Source: Anthoceros angustus | Lineage: Eukaryota; Streptophyta; Anthocerotopsida; Anthocerotales; Anthocerotaceae | NCBI GenBank assembly: GCA_010909165.1 | Contig: VJWM01000258.1 | Coordinates: 1 to 64,000 of the forward strand | DNA: 64,000 nt | Direction of reading: 5' to 3' | In this document: positions 51,572 to 62,639 of the stretch, piece by piece | Layout: each line of letters opens with the position of its first letter | How positions within the stretch are numbered: position 1 is the stretch's first letter | The notes under the pieces: generated by a model | Databases searched by the model: none | What the model saw: only the letters and a program-made list of their open reading frames with translations | What the model was told of the DNA's origin: nothing | Made by a program: the position numbers and the translations under genes

Positions 51572-53540
51572 ATGTCTTCGGCGGGGTCGGATTCGGATAC
51601 GGACTCGGAGTTCTGGGAGGAGGTGGACAAGCAGGCGGACTTCACCGTCACCTGCTACAGGCGGCTGTTCGATGACAACTTCGAGGAGAACGCGTGCGCG
51701 TCCCCGCTCAGCATTGCGCTGATGCTGGCCATGGTGGCGGCCGGGGCCAGAGGGGAGACCAGGGAGCAGTTTTCAAGGAGTTTGGGCCTGCCGCCGAGTG
51801 ATTACATGCATGAATTCGCGGAGGAGATGCTGGCAGCGGTGTTTGTGGAGCACTGGCATGGGAATCAGCACGGCTTCTTCCACCACGATACTTCCCACGA
51901 CAATCATCAGCATCACCACCACCACCATCACCACCATCACCACCATCATCACCGGCCCCGCAGCCACAGCAGCAGCAACCACAGCTCGGGGCATCTGCAG
52001 GGCCTCCCGGACAGGGAGGGCAAGGACGTGTTCCACAGCAACCACAGCTCCGGGCATCTGCGCGGCCTGCCGGATCACAGCCTTGGCCACGGTGAGCAGG
52101 GTCAGGGACAGGGACACCATAGCCCGGGCCCGGTGAAGCTTACGCTGCACAAGGACGGGTATTACAGCAACCACAGCTCGGGCCATCTGAGCAGCAACAG
52201 CCATAGCCACTCCGGGCAACGCCGTCACTCATCGCACCACAGCGGACATGGACATCACGGCCACGACAATCATCACCACCACCCCCACAACAATCATCCT
52301 CACGGCCCTCTTCAGGCCTTCTCCAACGGGCTGTGGCTGGACAGGGACGTGCCAGTCAAGCCCTCGTTCGCGAAGCTTCTCAAGGACAAGTACCTCACGG
52401 AGGTGCACATCATGGACTTCCGAGACAAGGTAGATCCGATTCCTTGCTCCCCTGCGAATCCTGGAGGGCAAGATCCTGGACGACCTCGAGATTTGTTGTT
52501 CTTGCATTTCTCGCTGCGCAGAGCTTGTTTGGTTGGTGTTGTTTCTGGACTGAAGTGTGGTGGATCTTTGACAGGGGGAGGATACGAGCTGGCATCCAGG
52601 CAGTCGGTTGCACGCAACCGGGTCCCCGACCAGCGGCAAGAGCCAGGGGATCATCCTCACCAACGCGCTCTACTTCAGAGGGCGGTGGAAGGAGCCGTTC
52701 CACGAGTGGAACACCAAGCCCGAGGGCTTCCACTTGCTCAACGGCCACACCGTCAAGGTTCCCATGATGACCAGCGAGAAGAAGCGGCAAATCGGGACGT
52801 TCGACCAGTGCAAGGTGCTGAAGCTGCCGTACCACGACGACGCGGACGACCGCCATCTGGCCATGTACATCATCCTCCCGGAGGCCCGCTACGGACTGCT
52901 CAAGCTGGAGAGCAAGCTGAACGGCACGACGCTGCAGCAGATGATGAAATGCGTGAACCAGACGGAGGTGGGCCAATTCAAGCTTCCGCGCTTCAAGATC
53001 TCGCTGCCGGCTCTGGACGTGCGGGAGGTGCTGCAGAGCATGGGCCTGGTGCTGCCGTTCGCACCAGGGGCGGCGGATTTCTCGGACGTGGTAGACGGAG
53101 CGGACCACAAGCTCCATATCTCCACTGTGTTGCACCAGGCCTTCATCGAGGTGTACGAGGGGGAGACGAGGACGTCGGCGGCGGCGCACACTCTCTTGGG
53201 CCTCATGCACATTCACCCCCATCACCACCATCGTCATCATCAGGCTCAGGTGGACTTCGTGGCGGATCATCCCTTCCTGTTCGTCATCAAAGATGACACC
53301 ACCGACGCTATTCTCTTCATGGGCAGGGTAACGGATCCCAGCACAGATCACCAGCTGGCGCACAACTCCCACATGCTTCCAACCTCGCCCGTTCATGGTA
53401 ATCACTCACAGCACCACGGCCACAAAGCTCACCATGGACACCACGGTCATGGGCATGGACATGCACATGCACATGTGCAACATCACCCTCGAGACAAGCA
53501 CCACTGGTACTCCAGCTTGTGGAAACACATGCATTTCTGA
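51572..53540 (+). CDS. Histidine-rich serpin, two exons, about 607 residues
   Basis: Exons 51572-52429 and 52575-53540 (GT-AG, phase 0). Serpin landmarks: ACASPLSIALMLAMVAAGAR (41-60), NALYFRGRWKEPF (316-328), FKLPRFKIS near 421 and VDFVADHPFLFVIKD (512-526). Serpins trap proteases by loop insertion; plant ones are mostly cytosolic, and no signal peptide is seen here. Three histidine-rich parts are added. An insert at about 94-245, just after the helix D equivalent, holds 14 consecutive His (114-127), three SNHSSGHL repeats and HHHHPHNNHPH. A cluster HIHPHHHHRHH (498-508) lies in or just after the reactive loop, whose hinge reads EGETRTSAAAH. A 66-residue C-terminal tail is full of HGH. The segment around helix F seems shortened. 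Length is about 1.5 times normal. Metal binding is inferred; target protease unknown. The start is the first ATG before the conserved core. Confidence 0.9.
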
Positions 53541-54140
53541 AGCAACTCCGTTTCACTTCCAGGTCCGGGGATGCAAGATCTTCAGAGCTGGCTGTACCAT
53601 ATCAGCTGTAGAGTAGTAGTGGTCAATTATTATTTATCTTCTTCCCTAGACTGACATTTGTTTACCCCAACGGTGCTTCATTTTGGGCTCAGAAATGATG
53701 AAAAGCAGCTTTGCAGAGTCTCTGCTTTCGATGAATCTGCCCTCAGAGGGTACGGTTGGACTCTCTATATCTCAGATGAAATTGGTCCAAGGATTCCATA
53801 ACCCGGATACCAAATTCAGCAGAACTTGTCAATGTAAGCAAGTAATAACAACACCGAGTGGACTCAGCTCAGGAAACACATGCATTTCTGAAGCAACTCC
53901 GTTTCACTTCCAGGTCCGGGGATGCAAGATCTTCAGAGCTGGCTGTACCATATCAGCTGTAGAGTAGTAGTGGTCAATTATTATTTATCTTCTTCCCTAG
54001 ACTGACATTTGTTTACCCCAACGGTGCTTCATTTTGGGCTCAGAAATGATGAAAAGCAGCTTTGCAGAGTCTCTGCTTTCGATGAATCTGCCCTCAGAGG
54101 TACGGTTGGACTCTCTATATCTCAGATGAAATTGGTCCAT
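53521..54140. repeat. Duplicated serpin 3' end, period about 351 bp
   Basis: The last codons and 3' flank of the serpin (GGAAACACATGCATTTCTGA through GATGAAATTGGTCCA, 53521-53790) recur at 53872-54140 with a GG/G difference. The 80 bp between (53790-53870) contains AATTCAGCAGAACTTGTCAATGTAAG...GGACTCAGCTCAGG, which is also present at 55420-55480 downstream of the SSB gene. The second unit is not a gene. Confidence 0.85.
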
Positions 54141-54192
54141 TCCGGGAAAAGCTAACCAACAGGAGGCCAAGAGATATACAAATGGCTGGCTG

Positions 54193-54858
54193 AGCAATCT
54201 CACGCAACCACGTCGTCTGACCAGTTCCAGTGCTAGTAAACACACGGCATTCTAAGTTGCCCTCCACGAAAACCTGGTTACTAGAAGCACCGGAGGAAGA
54301 CAGGAGTGAGCAAGTAAGTCGCGAGAAAGAGCTTAATTCAGTTCGGGAGACGAGAGAGAGACAAGGCTAACCTACCCAGCCTTCAACCACTTCATGGTTA
54401 AATTACCCAATGGCTGGTCATACACAGCTACTCTGTGCCACTGCGTGGTTGATCTTTGAACGCTGTCGTACATTCCACCGGTTCCCACGAAGAAGGTGGT
54501 GACTGCCCTGCCACTCTTCAACACCTTTTGCTTCGGCGGATTGGCGACTTGTCCAAGCAAAGTAGCCTGGAATGCAAGCACAACAAGCTGGAGGCCAATC
54601 CAGGCAAATTGCAGCAACCCACGGATCTGTATCCACCTTGAAGACACCCCGAGGGACGGCCACTCCAGCTGTCCCGCTTGCTTTGAGGACTTCCTCGCAG
54701 GGAACGGCATCCTCAGCAGCCACAGGAGCGGCATCGGTCTGGGAGACGCTCTTCCCCTGGTTACAACAATCCCGCCTCTGCACCAACACTCGTCTGTTCG
54801 CTGCAATTCCCAACACAGAGGGACCAGACCGTCCTTTCAGGTACCGCAAACTTGTCAT
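54193..54858 (-). CDS. Organellar single-stranded DNA-binding protein (SSB), copy A, lacks last exon
   Basis: SSB proteins coat single-stranded DNA in mitochondria or plastids. The start at 54858 gives MTSLRYLKGRSGPSVLG... with many Arg and few acids, as in a transit peptide. A very short intron (about 52 nt, ending TTCCAG) precedes the OB-fold exon: TLLGQVANPPKQKVLKSGR, TTFFVGTGGMYD, TTQWHRVAVYDQPLGNLTMK, donor at KWLKAG/GTAGGT. The next exon (54273 down to about 54193) reads VFVEGNLECRVFTSTGTGQT then TWLREIA, after which the sequence departs from copy B (CAGCCAGCC in place of GTTCGGCAG). The final exon is missing, so this copy cannot encode the normal C-terminus. Confidence 0.85.
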
Positions 54859-54877
54859 TCTTCAAGGCGGCCAGGCC

Positions 54878-54991
54878 TAGGGTTTCCTGTCGAAGGTCTT
54901 TGCTCTGTTCCTCGGACACATGTCTTTGAACACACAGCTCATCACTGGGCGCCTGCAATCGAGTTCCCAGGCCACAATGCACCAATTTATA
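54878..54991 (-). promoter_or_regulatory. SSB promoter: TATA box and telo-box
   Basis: On the minus strand TATAAA (54986-54991, within GCATATAAATTGG) lies about 130 nt upstream of the SSB ATG. AAACCCTA (54878-54885), the plant telo-box, lies 20 nt upstream of it. Telo-boxes are common near the start of plant genes for replication and translation. The same two sites recur at 59363-59368 and 59255-59262 in a copy that is no longer followed by SSB. Confidence 0.65.
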
Positions 54992-55047
54992 TGCTCTAGC
55001 AAACTACACGGTCGGTGAGTAAGATTCGTTTTGCTTGTCACTGGAAT

Positions 55048-55181
55048 TCATTTTGCTTGTCCCTGGGATTGGATGGAATTCGATTTAGGGTTTCCGGTTG
55101 GGATCGTGCAGCTGTTACGCGCCCAGCCTAATCGGTTACGCTGGTTGTCATACACTATGTTGTATCCTCGCAAGCCTAGGG
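55048..55181 (-). CDS. APCB1-like aspartyl protease, last exon (copy A)
   Basis: After acceptor GTGTGGCAG it encodes LGLRGYNIVYDNQRNRLGWA then RNSC and a short tail ending QGQAK, stop at 55048. This is the usual end of pepsin-like plant proteases (LGD.xLRG..VxYDNxxxRIGW). It is followed by about 190 nt before the SSB ATG. Upstream is intron sequence shared with 57360-57519, then a partial exon 8 near 55380-55420, so the copy is detached from exons 1-7. Confidence 0.85.
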
Positions 55182-55562
55182 CTGCCACACGACGAAAGAG
55201 CAACAAGTAGATAAGTTGCGAGCCTTGCAACGCAAAGAAACAGAAAGTAGAGGTGGAGACTTTATAAAAAGGAAGAGATCAGAAAACCCATCTACCCCGA
55301 GCCGAGGGGGAACAACGCAACGCAAAGAAACCGTCAACCCAATAAGGAGGAAGGATTCTCACCGCCAATGGTCATTTTGACTGGACTTGAACTTAGCATG
55401 TCAATCTCCAAAATGCCAATTCAGCAGAACTTGTCAATGTAAGCAAGTAATAACAACACCGAGTGGACTCAGCTCAGGGCATCCCAAGTATGTATGAGCG
55501 AAGCTGTCAAATTGAAAGTGATGTTTCGACGAAAATATCTGTGGACAAGGGAACCTGCTCCG

Positions 55563-56388
55563 TCAGGGGCCGCTGTCTGTCTGAGTTGCAGAAGGGGTGT
55601 TGGCTTCATCATCCTTACCCATGAAGAGAACTCCACCTGGCATACAGGGCACCGTCTCAACCAACTACCGATGTGAACTGTGCGATACAGGGATTAACAA
55701 CATGAGAGAGCTGAGAGCACAGGAGACAGGCAAACCTGGCTGCCGAACAGCAATCTCACGCAACCACGTCGTCTGACCAGTTCCAGTGCTAGTAAACACA
55801 CGGCATTCTAAGTTGCCCTCCACGAAAACCTGGTTACTAGAAGCACCGGAGGAAGACAGGAGTGAGCAAGTAAGTCGCGAGAAAGAGCTTAATTCAGTTC
55901 GGGAGACGAGAGAGAGACAAGGCTAACCTACCCAGCCTTCAACCACTTCATGGTTAAATTACCCAATGGCTGGTCATACACAGCTACTCTGTGCCACTGC
56001 GTGGTTGATCTTTGAACGCTGTCGTACATTCCACCGGTTCCCACGAAGAAGGTGGTGACTGCCCTGCCACTCTTCAACACCTTTTGCTTCGGCGGATTGG
56101 CGACTTGTCCAAGCAAAGTAGCCTGGAATGCAAGCACAACAAGCTGGAGGCCAATCCAGGCAAAAAAAACAAAATTGCAGCAACCCACGGATCTGTATCC
56201 ACCTTGAAGACACCCCGAGGGACGGCCACTCCAGCTGTCCCGCTTGCTTTGAGGACTTCCTCGCAGGGAACGGCATCCTCAGCAGCCACAGGAGCGGCAT
56301 CGGTCTGGGAGACGCTCTTCCCTGGTTACAACAATCCCGCCTCTGCACCAACACTCGTCTGTTCGCTGCAATTCCCAGGGACCAGACC
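55563..56388 (-). CDS. Organellar SSB, copy B, lacks start
   Basis: Same gene as 54193-54858 but complete at the 3' end. The OB-fold exon ends LTMKWLKAG near 55939. The VFVEGNLECRVF exon (about 55744-55827) ends TWLREIAVRQPG, and a last exon (55563 to about 55640) reads GVLFMGKDDEANTPSATQTD then SGP, stop TGA at 55563. At the 5' end the transit-peptide exon is cut at 56388, where TCAGG is shared with protease intron 3/exon 4 sequence. The short intron has gained AAAAAACAAAATT. A full protein can be read only by taking the start from copy A. Confidence 0.85.
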
Positions 56389-56389
56389 G

Positions 56390-57350
56390 TCCTTTCAGGC
56401 ATGGATGCAGTCACACTGTACAAGCATGCAGCACAGGAGCATACTATCATCTGAAAGCTCAGCAATGTGCTTGACACGGAAGGTGGTGAATCACCCAAAC
56501 GTCACCCATGCATTGAGGGGGTCTCCCGTTGTGGCTGAGAACATCTTGCACCAGGTAGCCCTCGGTTGTGCTCTTGTCGTGTACTCCACCATGTATGTAC
56601 AAGTTGGGTGCTCCTCCGACGATTCCGCCGTCAGCAGCAACTTGGACGCAGCGCTGATCCTCCTGGCCACCCACCGGGCGCTCTCTGGTTTGTACCACCG
56701 ATGAGGAGCCTGTGCAGCAGCGGCAGCCACTTATCAGGCGTGAGGTCACACAGCATCGCATTCCCTCCCTTCCCTGCCCCAACAGCATGCCATCCTGCTC
56801 ACTTACCACCGGACATCCACTGCAGTTGGCATCACACAGGAGCCAGCTCAGATGCCCCCTGTGTCAATGCCGAGATTGTAGAGTTTCCCGCCCGCCCAAT
56901 TTTGCATGGAAATGTAATACATCCTGCCAGAAGCAAGACTCAGCGCAGTGAGAAAGCGGCATCCACGATCCCCTGCCCAGCAAGCAGGGCGGCAAATACT
57001 GGGAGGAGAATGAGGTCACTCACCCGTTGGGCCTCTGGCCCATCCGGTACCCGATTCTCGTCCGCTCAGTGGCCGGCACACTCAACAGGGCCCGGCCAGG
57101 CCTGGAGTTGCCCTGGCCCAGGAAGAACGCTCTGGCTGCGTTCCGCTTGGCGTCAAGATCCAGCAACGCCTCCGCGGTAGAGCGCTCCTCCGGCCGGTAG
57201 TCCCTTCCCGGGACTGCCATACCTCCGGGACCACACCAGCGGGTACACCACAGCCTCGTCCTCGTCGTCCTGCTCCCTCCCGGAGTCGTTCCTCAGAAAT
57301 GCGGGCGCCCGGAGCCAGGATAGGACCACCAGAGCAAGGAGGAAGGACAC
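56390..57350 (-). pseudogene. APCB1-like protease fragment: end of exon 1, exons 2-3
   Basis: From 57350 downward: the membrane anchor LLVSFLLALVVLSWLRAPAF, the rest of exon 1 to RIGYRMGQRPNG (57020), exon 2 (YYISMQIGRAG...) and exon 3 (VAADGGIVGG...EGYLVQD), then a break at about 56390 into SSB. Left and right joins fall on AAGAGCAAC and CCTTTCAGG, words shared by the joined partners. Confidence 0.8.
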
Positions 57351-57518
57351 CAAGAGCAACAAGTAGATAAGTTGCGAGCCTTGCAACGCAAAGAAACAGA
57401 AAGTAGAGGTGGAGACTTTATAAAAAGGAAGAGATCAGAAAACCCATCTACCCCGAGCCGAGGGGGAACAACGCAACGCAAAGAAACCGTCAACCCAATA
57501 AGGAGGAAGGATTCTCAC

Positions 57519-59255
57519 CGCCAATGGTCATTTTGACTGGACTTGAACTTAGCATGTCAATCTCCAAAAATGCCAAACAAACACTTCCGGATCTCTGCCA
57601 CACAAAAACGAAACCGTGCATCAGGAAGACTGAAATCTTGACACACACACAAAGCGAATTAATCAGGTCATGACAAGACCCTTACGGTTATCCTGAGATA
57701 TCCTTGTGGGCCGAGCTCCATGTATGGCGGCAGGGGGCTAGGATCTGCCCAATTTTGCTTGAAGAAAAACTTCAACGTCTTGAAGTACTTGCTCGCATCC
57801 GCTATGGACCTGCCCGATCCAACCACCTTTGACTTAGTGGTGTTACGCTACCCTTGAGCTGACAGACAGAAGCCCGAGGCAAGCTTACCTGAAGCTGGTT
57901 GGACCCCGCCAGCACACTGGATAAGGCTCGGAGTCTTGGGGAGTTCGTTCAAGAGGGACCTGGTCCCTCAGCTGTGGAGGTGGACAGCAAGTTTTTAGCA
58001 GCCGGATGGTCCTGATCGAACGATGGGAAAGGCATGGTGCGGTGAGGCAGTCTTACAAGTGAAAGGAGCGCACTGTACTCCTCAGCTGCGAGGTAGTTGA
58101 GAGCCGACCCACTGTCTATGTACACAGGGAAGCCTGGGAAAAGTGGGGAGTTCCCGTAGGAGGCGCTGTCAAGGTCCACCACATAAAGTGACCTGCATGA
58201 ACCCAAACCAAGGTCTCAGCATTGCAAAACTCTGGCAACGTTCAGAAGTGTCAGCAAAAGCAATGTATGAAGGAGTGGTGGACACCTGGATGTTTCTACA
58301 TCAGAGTTGTAGGGAGTCCACGCCAAGGTCTTGGCTGCTAAGCCACCGAAGAATAAGTATCCCCTCCACCCACGGACATGCAGTGCCCAAAGACGGAGTT
58401 GGCGAAGAAGGCGCTAGCTGGCTTGACATAGCCATAGGGGACTTGCTGAGGGCCAGAAGGCCATCTTCGAGAGCTGGAGATCGGGCCAGCAGTCCGCCTT
58501 GGTGAACAGAACAGCTGCACAAATCCAGAGAGCCCTTCCTTTCAGGCATGGATGCAGTCACACTGTACAAGCATGCAGCACAGGAGCATACTATCATCTG
58601 AAAGCTCAGCAATGTGCTTGACACGGAAGGTGGTGAATCACCCAAACGTCACCCATGCATTGAGGGGGTCTCCCGTTGTGGCTGAGAACATCTTGCACCA
58701 GGTAGCCCTCGGTTGTGCTCTTGTCGTAATACTCCACCATGTATGTACAAGTTGGGTGCTTGCTCCTCCGACGATTCCGCCGTCAGCAGCAACTTGGACG
58801 CAGCGCTGATCCTCCTGGCCACCCACCGGGCGCTCTCTGGTTTGTACCACCGATGAGGAGCCTGTGCAGCAGCGGCAGCCACTTATCAGGCGTGAGGTCA
58901 CACAGCATCGCATTCCCTCCCTTCCCTGCCCCAACAGCATGCCATCCTGCTCACTTACCACCGGACATCCACTGCAGTTGGCATCACACAGGAGCCAGCT
59001 CAGATGCCCCTGTGTCAATGCCGAGATTGTAAGAGTTTCCCGCCCGCCCAATTTTGCATGGAAATGTAATACATCCTGCCAGAAGCAAGACTCAGCGCAG
59101 TGAGAAAGCGGCATCCACGATCCCCTGCCCAGCAAGCAGGGCGGCAAATACTGGGAGGAGAATGAGGTCACTCACCCGTTGGGCCTCTGGCCCATCCGGT
59201 ACCCGATTCTCGTCCGCTCAGTGGCCAGCACACTCAACAGGGCCCGGCCAGGCCT
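57519..59255 (-). CDS. APCB1-like aspartyl protease, copy B (end of exon 1 through exon 8)
   Basis: Best copy for the 3' half. Exons 2-5 match copy C. Exon 6 is open here, SLLRDQVPLERTPQDSEPYP then VCWRGPTSF, whereas copy C has lost bases. Exon 7 gives SIADASKYFKTLKFFFKQNW and PYMELGPQGYLRIT. Exon 8 (57519-57594) gives SGSVCLAFLEIDMLSSSPVK then MTIGG. The second catalytic motif is IDSGSALNYL. Exon 1 is reduced to its last 80 nt, joined at GGCCAGGCCT to SSB promoter sequence, and exon 9 is absent downstream. Taken together, copies A, B and C describe one nine-exon gene. Confidence 0.85.
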
Positions 59256-59424
59256 AGGGTTTCCTGTCGAAGGTCTTTGCTCTGTTCCTCGGACACATGT
59301 CTTTGAACACACAGCTCATCACTGGGCGCCTGCAATCGAGTTCCCAGGCCACAATGCACCAATTTATATGCTCTAGCAAACTACACGGTCGGTGAGTAAG
59401 ATTCGTTTTGCTTGTCACTGGAAT

Positions 59425-59558
59425 TCATTTTGCTTGTCCCTGGGATTGGATGGAATTCGATTTAGGGTTTCCGGTTGGGATCGTGCAGCTGTTACGCGCC
59501 CAGCCTAATCGGTTACGCTGGTTGTCATACACTATGTTGTATCCTCGCAAGCCTAGGG
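59425..59558 (-). pseudogene. APCB1-like last exon (exon 9), detached copy
   Basis: Equal to 55048-55181 (LGLRGYNIVYDNQRNRLGWA to QGQAK stop) and again followed by the SSB TATA box and telo-box. Here the SSB gene is missing, and the sequence runs into protease exon 1 at 59255. Confidence 0.8.
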
Positions 59559-59737
59559 CTGCCACACGACGAAAGAGCAACAAGTAGATAAGTTGCGAGC
59601 CTTGCAACGCAAAGAAACAGAAAGTAGAGGTGGAGACTTTATAAAAGGAAGAGATCAGAAAACCCATCTACCCCGAGCCGAGGGGAACAACGCAACGCAA
59701 AGAAACCGTCAACCCAATAAGGAGGAAGGACACCAAG

Positions 59738-60240
59738 AGCAACCTCTTCCTCCTGACCCGAGCAGCGACAGAACCAAAACCGCCCCAGCACGCCGAGCCC
59801 AGAATTGCCGAGCCCACAACCGCAGCCCAGGCTGCTGGCTGCATCCCGGAAGCCGGAATGTCTATCTGCGTACCGTGCTCCGGAGGAAGCAGCGTGGAAT
59901 CTCCGCTGCCCGCCAGGAACTCCCATTGCTTCTTGCCGGCCCCTGGCCCTGCGGGACCGGGACGCTGATGATGAGCACTCCCTGGGCTCCTGCTCCATCG
60001 CTCCAGCTCCAGCTCCGGCTCCGGCTCCGGCTCCCGCCCGCCCTGGCAGGGAAACGGGGGCCCGGCCGAATTCCGTGCACGGGCGCCCGAGCTGCTGCCG
60101 GCCCTGGGCTCCGGGATGCCGGGCGAGAGGGAATGGAACCCACCGGGCAGGGCGAGAGACGTGGTGACAGCGGAGACGGCGCGATTGGCTTCCGAATCGC
60201 ACGATTCGCGTCTCGAGCTTGAGCGGGCGGGGTGAGGAGC
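59738..60240 (-). pseudogene. APCB1-like exon 1, 5' part, detached copy
   Basis: Contains the exon 1 start region (MEQEPRECSSS-like because of a lost base) through the beginning of the membrane anchor, with small deletions relative to 62060-62630 (CTGCTGGCTGCATCC against CTGCTGCGGCTGCATCC). It is joined at 59738 to intron 8 and exon 9, and at 60240 to a CAG repeat that continues into intron 7 of copy C. Confidence 0.75.
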
Positions 60241-60270
60241 CTGTGCAGCAGCAGCAGCAGCAGCAGCAGG
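60241..60270. repeat. Short (CAG)n tract at a block junction
   Basis: About eight GCA units between GAGGAGCCTGTGCAGCAG (also found at the exon 3 acceptor, 58857 and 61461) and GGTCATGACAAGACCC (intron 7). Elsewhere in the window the two flanks are not neighbours, so the tract marks a rearrangement or assembly join. Confidence 0.7.
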
Positions 60271-60289
60271 TCATGACAAGACCCTTACG

Positions 60290-62386
60290 GTTATCCTGAG
60301 ATATCCTTGTGGGCCGAGCTCCATGTATGGCGGCAGGGGCTAGGATCTGCCCAATTTTGCTTGAAGAAAACTTCAACGTCTTGAAGTACTTGCTCGCATC
60401 CGCTATGGACCTGCCCGATCCAACCACCTTTGACTTAGTGGTGTTACGCTACCCTTGAGCTGACAGACAGAAGCCCGAGGCAAGCTTACCTGAAGCTGGT
60501 TGGACCCCGCCAGCACACTGGATAAGGCTCAGGTCTTGGGAGTTCGTTCAAGAGGGACCTGGTCCCTCAGCTGTGGAGGTGGACAGCAAGTTTTTAGCAG
60601 CCGGATGGTCCTGATCGAACGATGGGAAAGGCATGGTGCGGTGAGGCAGTCTTACAAGTGAAAGGAGCGCACTGTACTCCTCAGCTGCGAGGTAGTTGAG
60701 AGCCGACCCACTGTCTATGTACACAGGGAAGCCTGGGAAAAGTGGGGAGTTCCCGTAGGAGGCGCTGTCAAGGTCCACCACATAAAGTGACCTGCATGAA
60801 CCCAAACCAAGGTCTCAGCATTGCAAAACTCTGGCAACGTTCAGAAGTGTCAGCAAAAGCAATGTATGAAGGAGTGGTGGACACCTGGATGTTTCTACAT
60901 CAGAGTTGTAGGGAGTCCACGCCAAGGTCTTGGCTGCTAAGCCACCGAAGAATAAGTATCCCCCTCCACCCACGGACATGCAGTGCCCAAAGACGGAGTT
61001 GGCGAAGAAGGGCGCTAGCTGGCTTGACATAGCCATAGGGGACTTGCTGAGGGCCAGAAGGCCATCTTCGAGAGCTGGAGATCGGGCCAGCAGTCCGCCT
61101 TGGTGAACAGAACAGCTGCACAAATCCAGAGAGCCCTTCCTTTCAGGCATGGATGCAGTCACACTGTACAAGCATGCAGCACAGGAGCATACTATCATCT
61201 GAAAGCTCAGCAATGTGCTTGACACGGAAGGTGGTGAATCACCCAAACGTCACCCATGCATTGAGGGGGGGTCTCCCGTTGTGGCTGAGAACATCTTGCA
61301 CCAGGTAGCCCTCGGTTGTGCTCTTGTCGTAATACTCCACCATGTATGTACAAGTTGGGTGCTTGCTCCCTCCGACGATTCCGCCGTCAGCAGCAACTTG
61401 GACGCAGCGCTGATCCTCCCTGGCCACCCACCGGGCGCTCTCTGGTTTGTACCACCGATGAGGAGCCTGTGCAGCAGCGGCAGCCACTTATCAGGCGTGA
61501 GGTCACACAGCATCGCATTCCCTCCCTTCCCTGCCCCAACAGCATGCCATCCTGCTCACTTACCACCGGACATCCACTGCAGTTGGCATCACACAGGAGC
61601 CAGCTCAGATGCCCCCCTGTGTCAATGCCGAGATTGTAAGAGTTTCCCGCCCGCCCAATTTGCATGGAAATGTAATACATCCTGCCAGAAGCAAGACTCA
61701 GCGCAGTGAGAAAGCGGCATCCACGATCCCCTGCCCAGCAAGCAGGGCGGCAAATACTGGGAGGAGAATGAGGTCACTCACCCGTTGGGCGGCCTCTGGC
61801 CCATCCGGTACCCGATTCTCGTCCGCTCAGTGGCCGGCACACTCAACAGGGCCCGGCCAGGCCTGGAGGAGTTGCCCTGGCCCAGGAAGAACGCTCTGGC
61901 TGCGTTCCGCTTGGCGTCAAGATCCAGCAACGCCTCCGCGGTAGAGCGCTCCTCCGGCCGGGTAGTCCCTTCCCCGGGACTGCCATACCTCCGGGACCAC
62001 ACCAGCGGGTACACCACAGCCTCGTCCTCGTCGTCCTGCTCCCTCCCGGAGTCGTTCCTCAGAAATGCGGGCGCCCGGAGCCAGGATAGGACCACCAGAG
62101 CAAGGAGGAAGGACACCAAGAGCAACCTCTTCCTCCTGACCCGAGCAGCGACAGAACCAAAACCGCCCCCAGCACGCCGAGCCCAGAATTGCCGAGCCCA
62201 CAACCGCAGCCCAGGCTGCTGCGGCTGCATCCCGGAAGCCGGAATGTCTATCTGCGTACCGTGCTCCGGAGGAAGCAGCGTGGAATCTCCGCTGCCCGCC
62301 AGGAACTCCCATTGCTTCTTGCCGGCCCCCTGGCCCTGCGGGACCGGGACGCTGATGATGAGCACTCCCCTGGGCTCCTGCTCCAT
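60290..62386 (-). CDS. APCB1-like aspartyl protease, copy C (exons 1-7)
   Basis: Membrane-anchored pepsin-family protease like Arabidopsis APCB1, which processes a BAG co-chaperone in defence. Exons: 61782-62386, 61564-61681, 61243-61466, 60885-61115, 60656-60791, then exons 6 and 7 down to about 60290. The N-terminus has GVLIISVPVP, as in APCB1, and a signal anchor RRKRLLLVSFLLALVVLSWL. Exon 2 has the first catalytic motif LGIDTGGHLSWLLCDANCSG (DTGG where DTGS is usual). Exon 3 has CTYMVEYYDKSTTEGYLVQD. Exon 4 has CSVHQGGLL...FGHCMSVGGGGYLFFGG. Exon 5 has the second motif YIDSGSALNYL. ATG at 62386 is the first good start; an in-frame Gly-Ala run precedes it, so translation could begin earlier. 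Exon 6 is frameshifted. Exons 8-9 lie elsewhere (57519, 55048). Confidence 0.88.
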
Positions 62387-62639
62387 CGCTCCAGCTCCAG
62401 CTCCGGCTCCGGCTCCGGCTCCCGCCCGCCCTGGCAGGGAAACGGGGGGCCCGGCCGAATTCCGTGCACGGGCGCCCGAGCTGCCGGCCCCTGGGCTCCG
62501 GGATGCCGGGCGAGAGGGAATTGGAACCCACCCGGGCAGGGCGAGAGACGTGGTGACAGCGGAGACGGCGCGATTGGCTTCCGAATCGCACGATTCGCGT
62601 CTCGAGCTTGAGCGGGCGGGGGTGAGGGAGCGCTAGCCG

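Noticed and set aside
52410-53405. 331-codon minus-strand frame opposite the serpin
   Set aside because: Antisense to exon 2 of a clear serpin; GC-rich third positions remove stops on the opposite strand.
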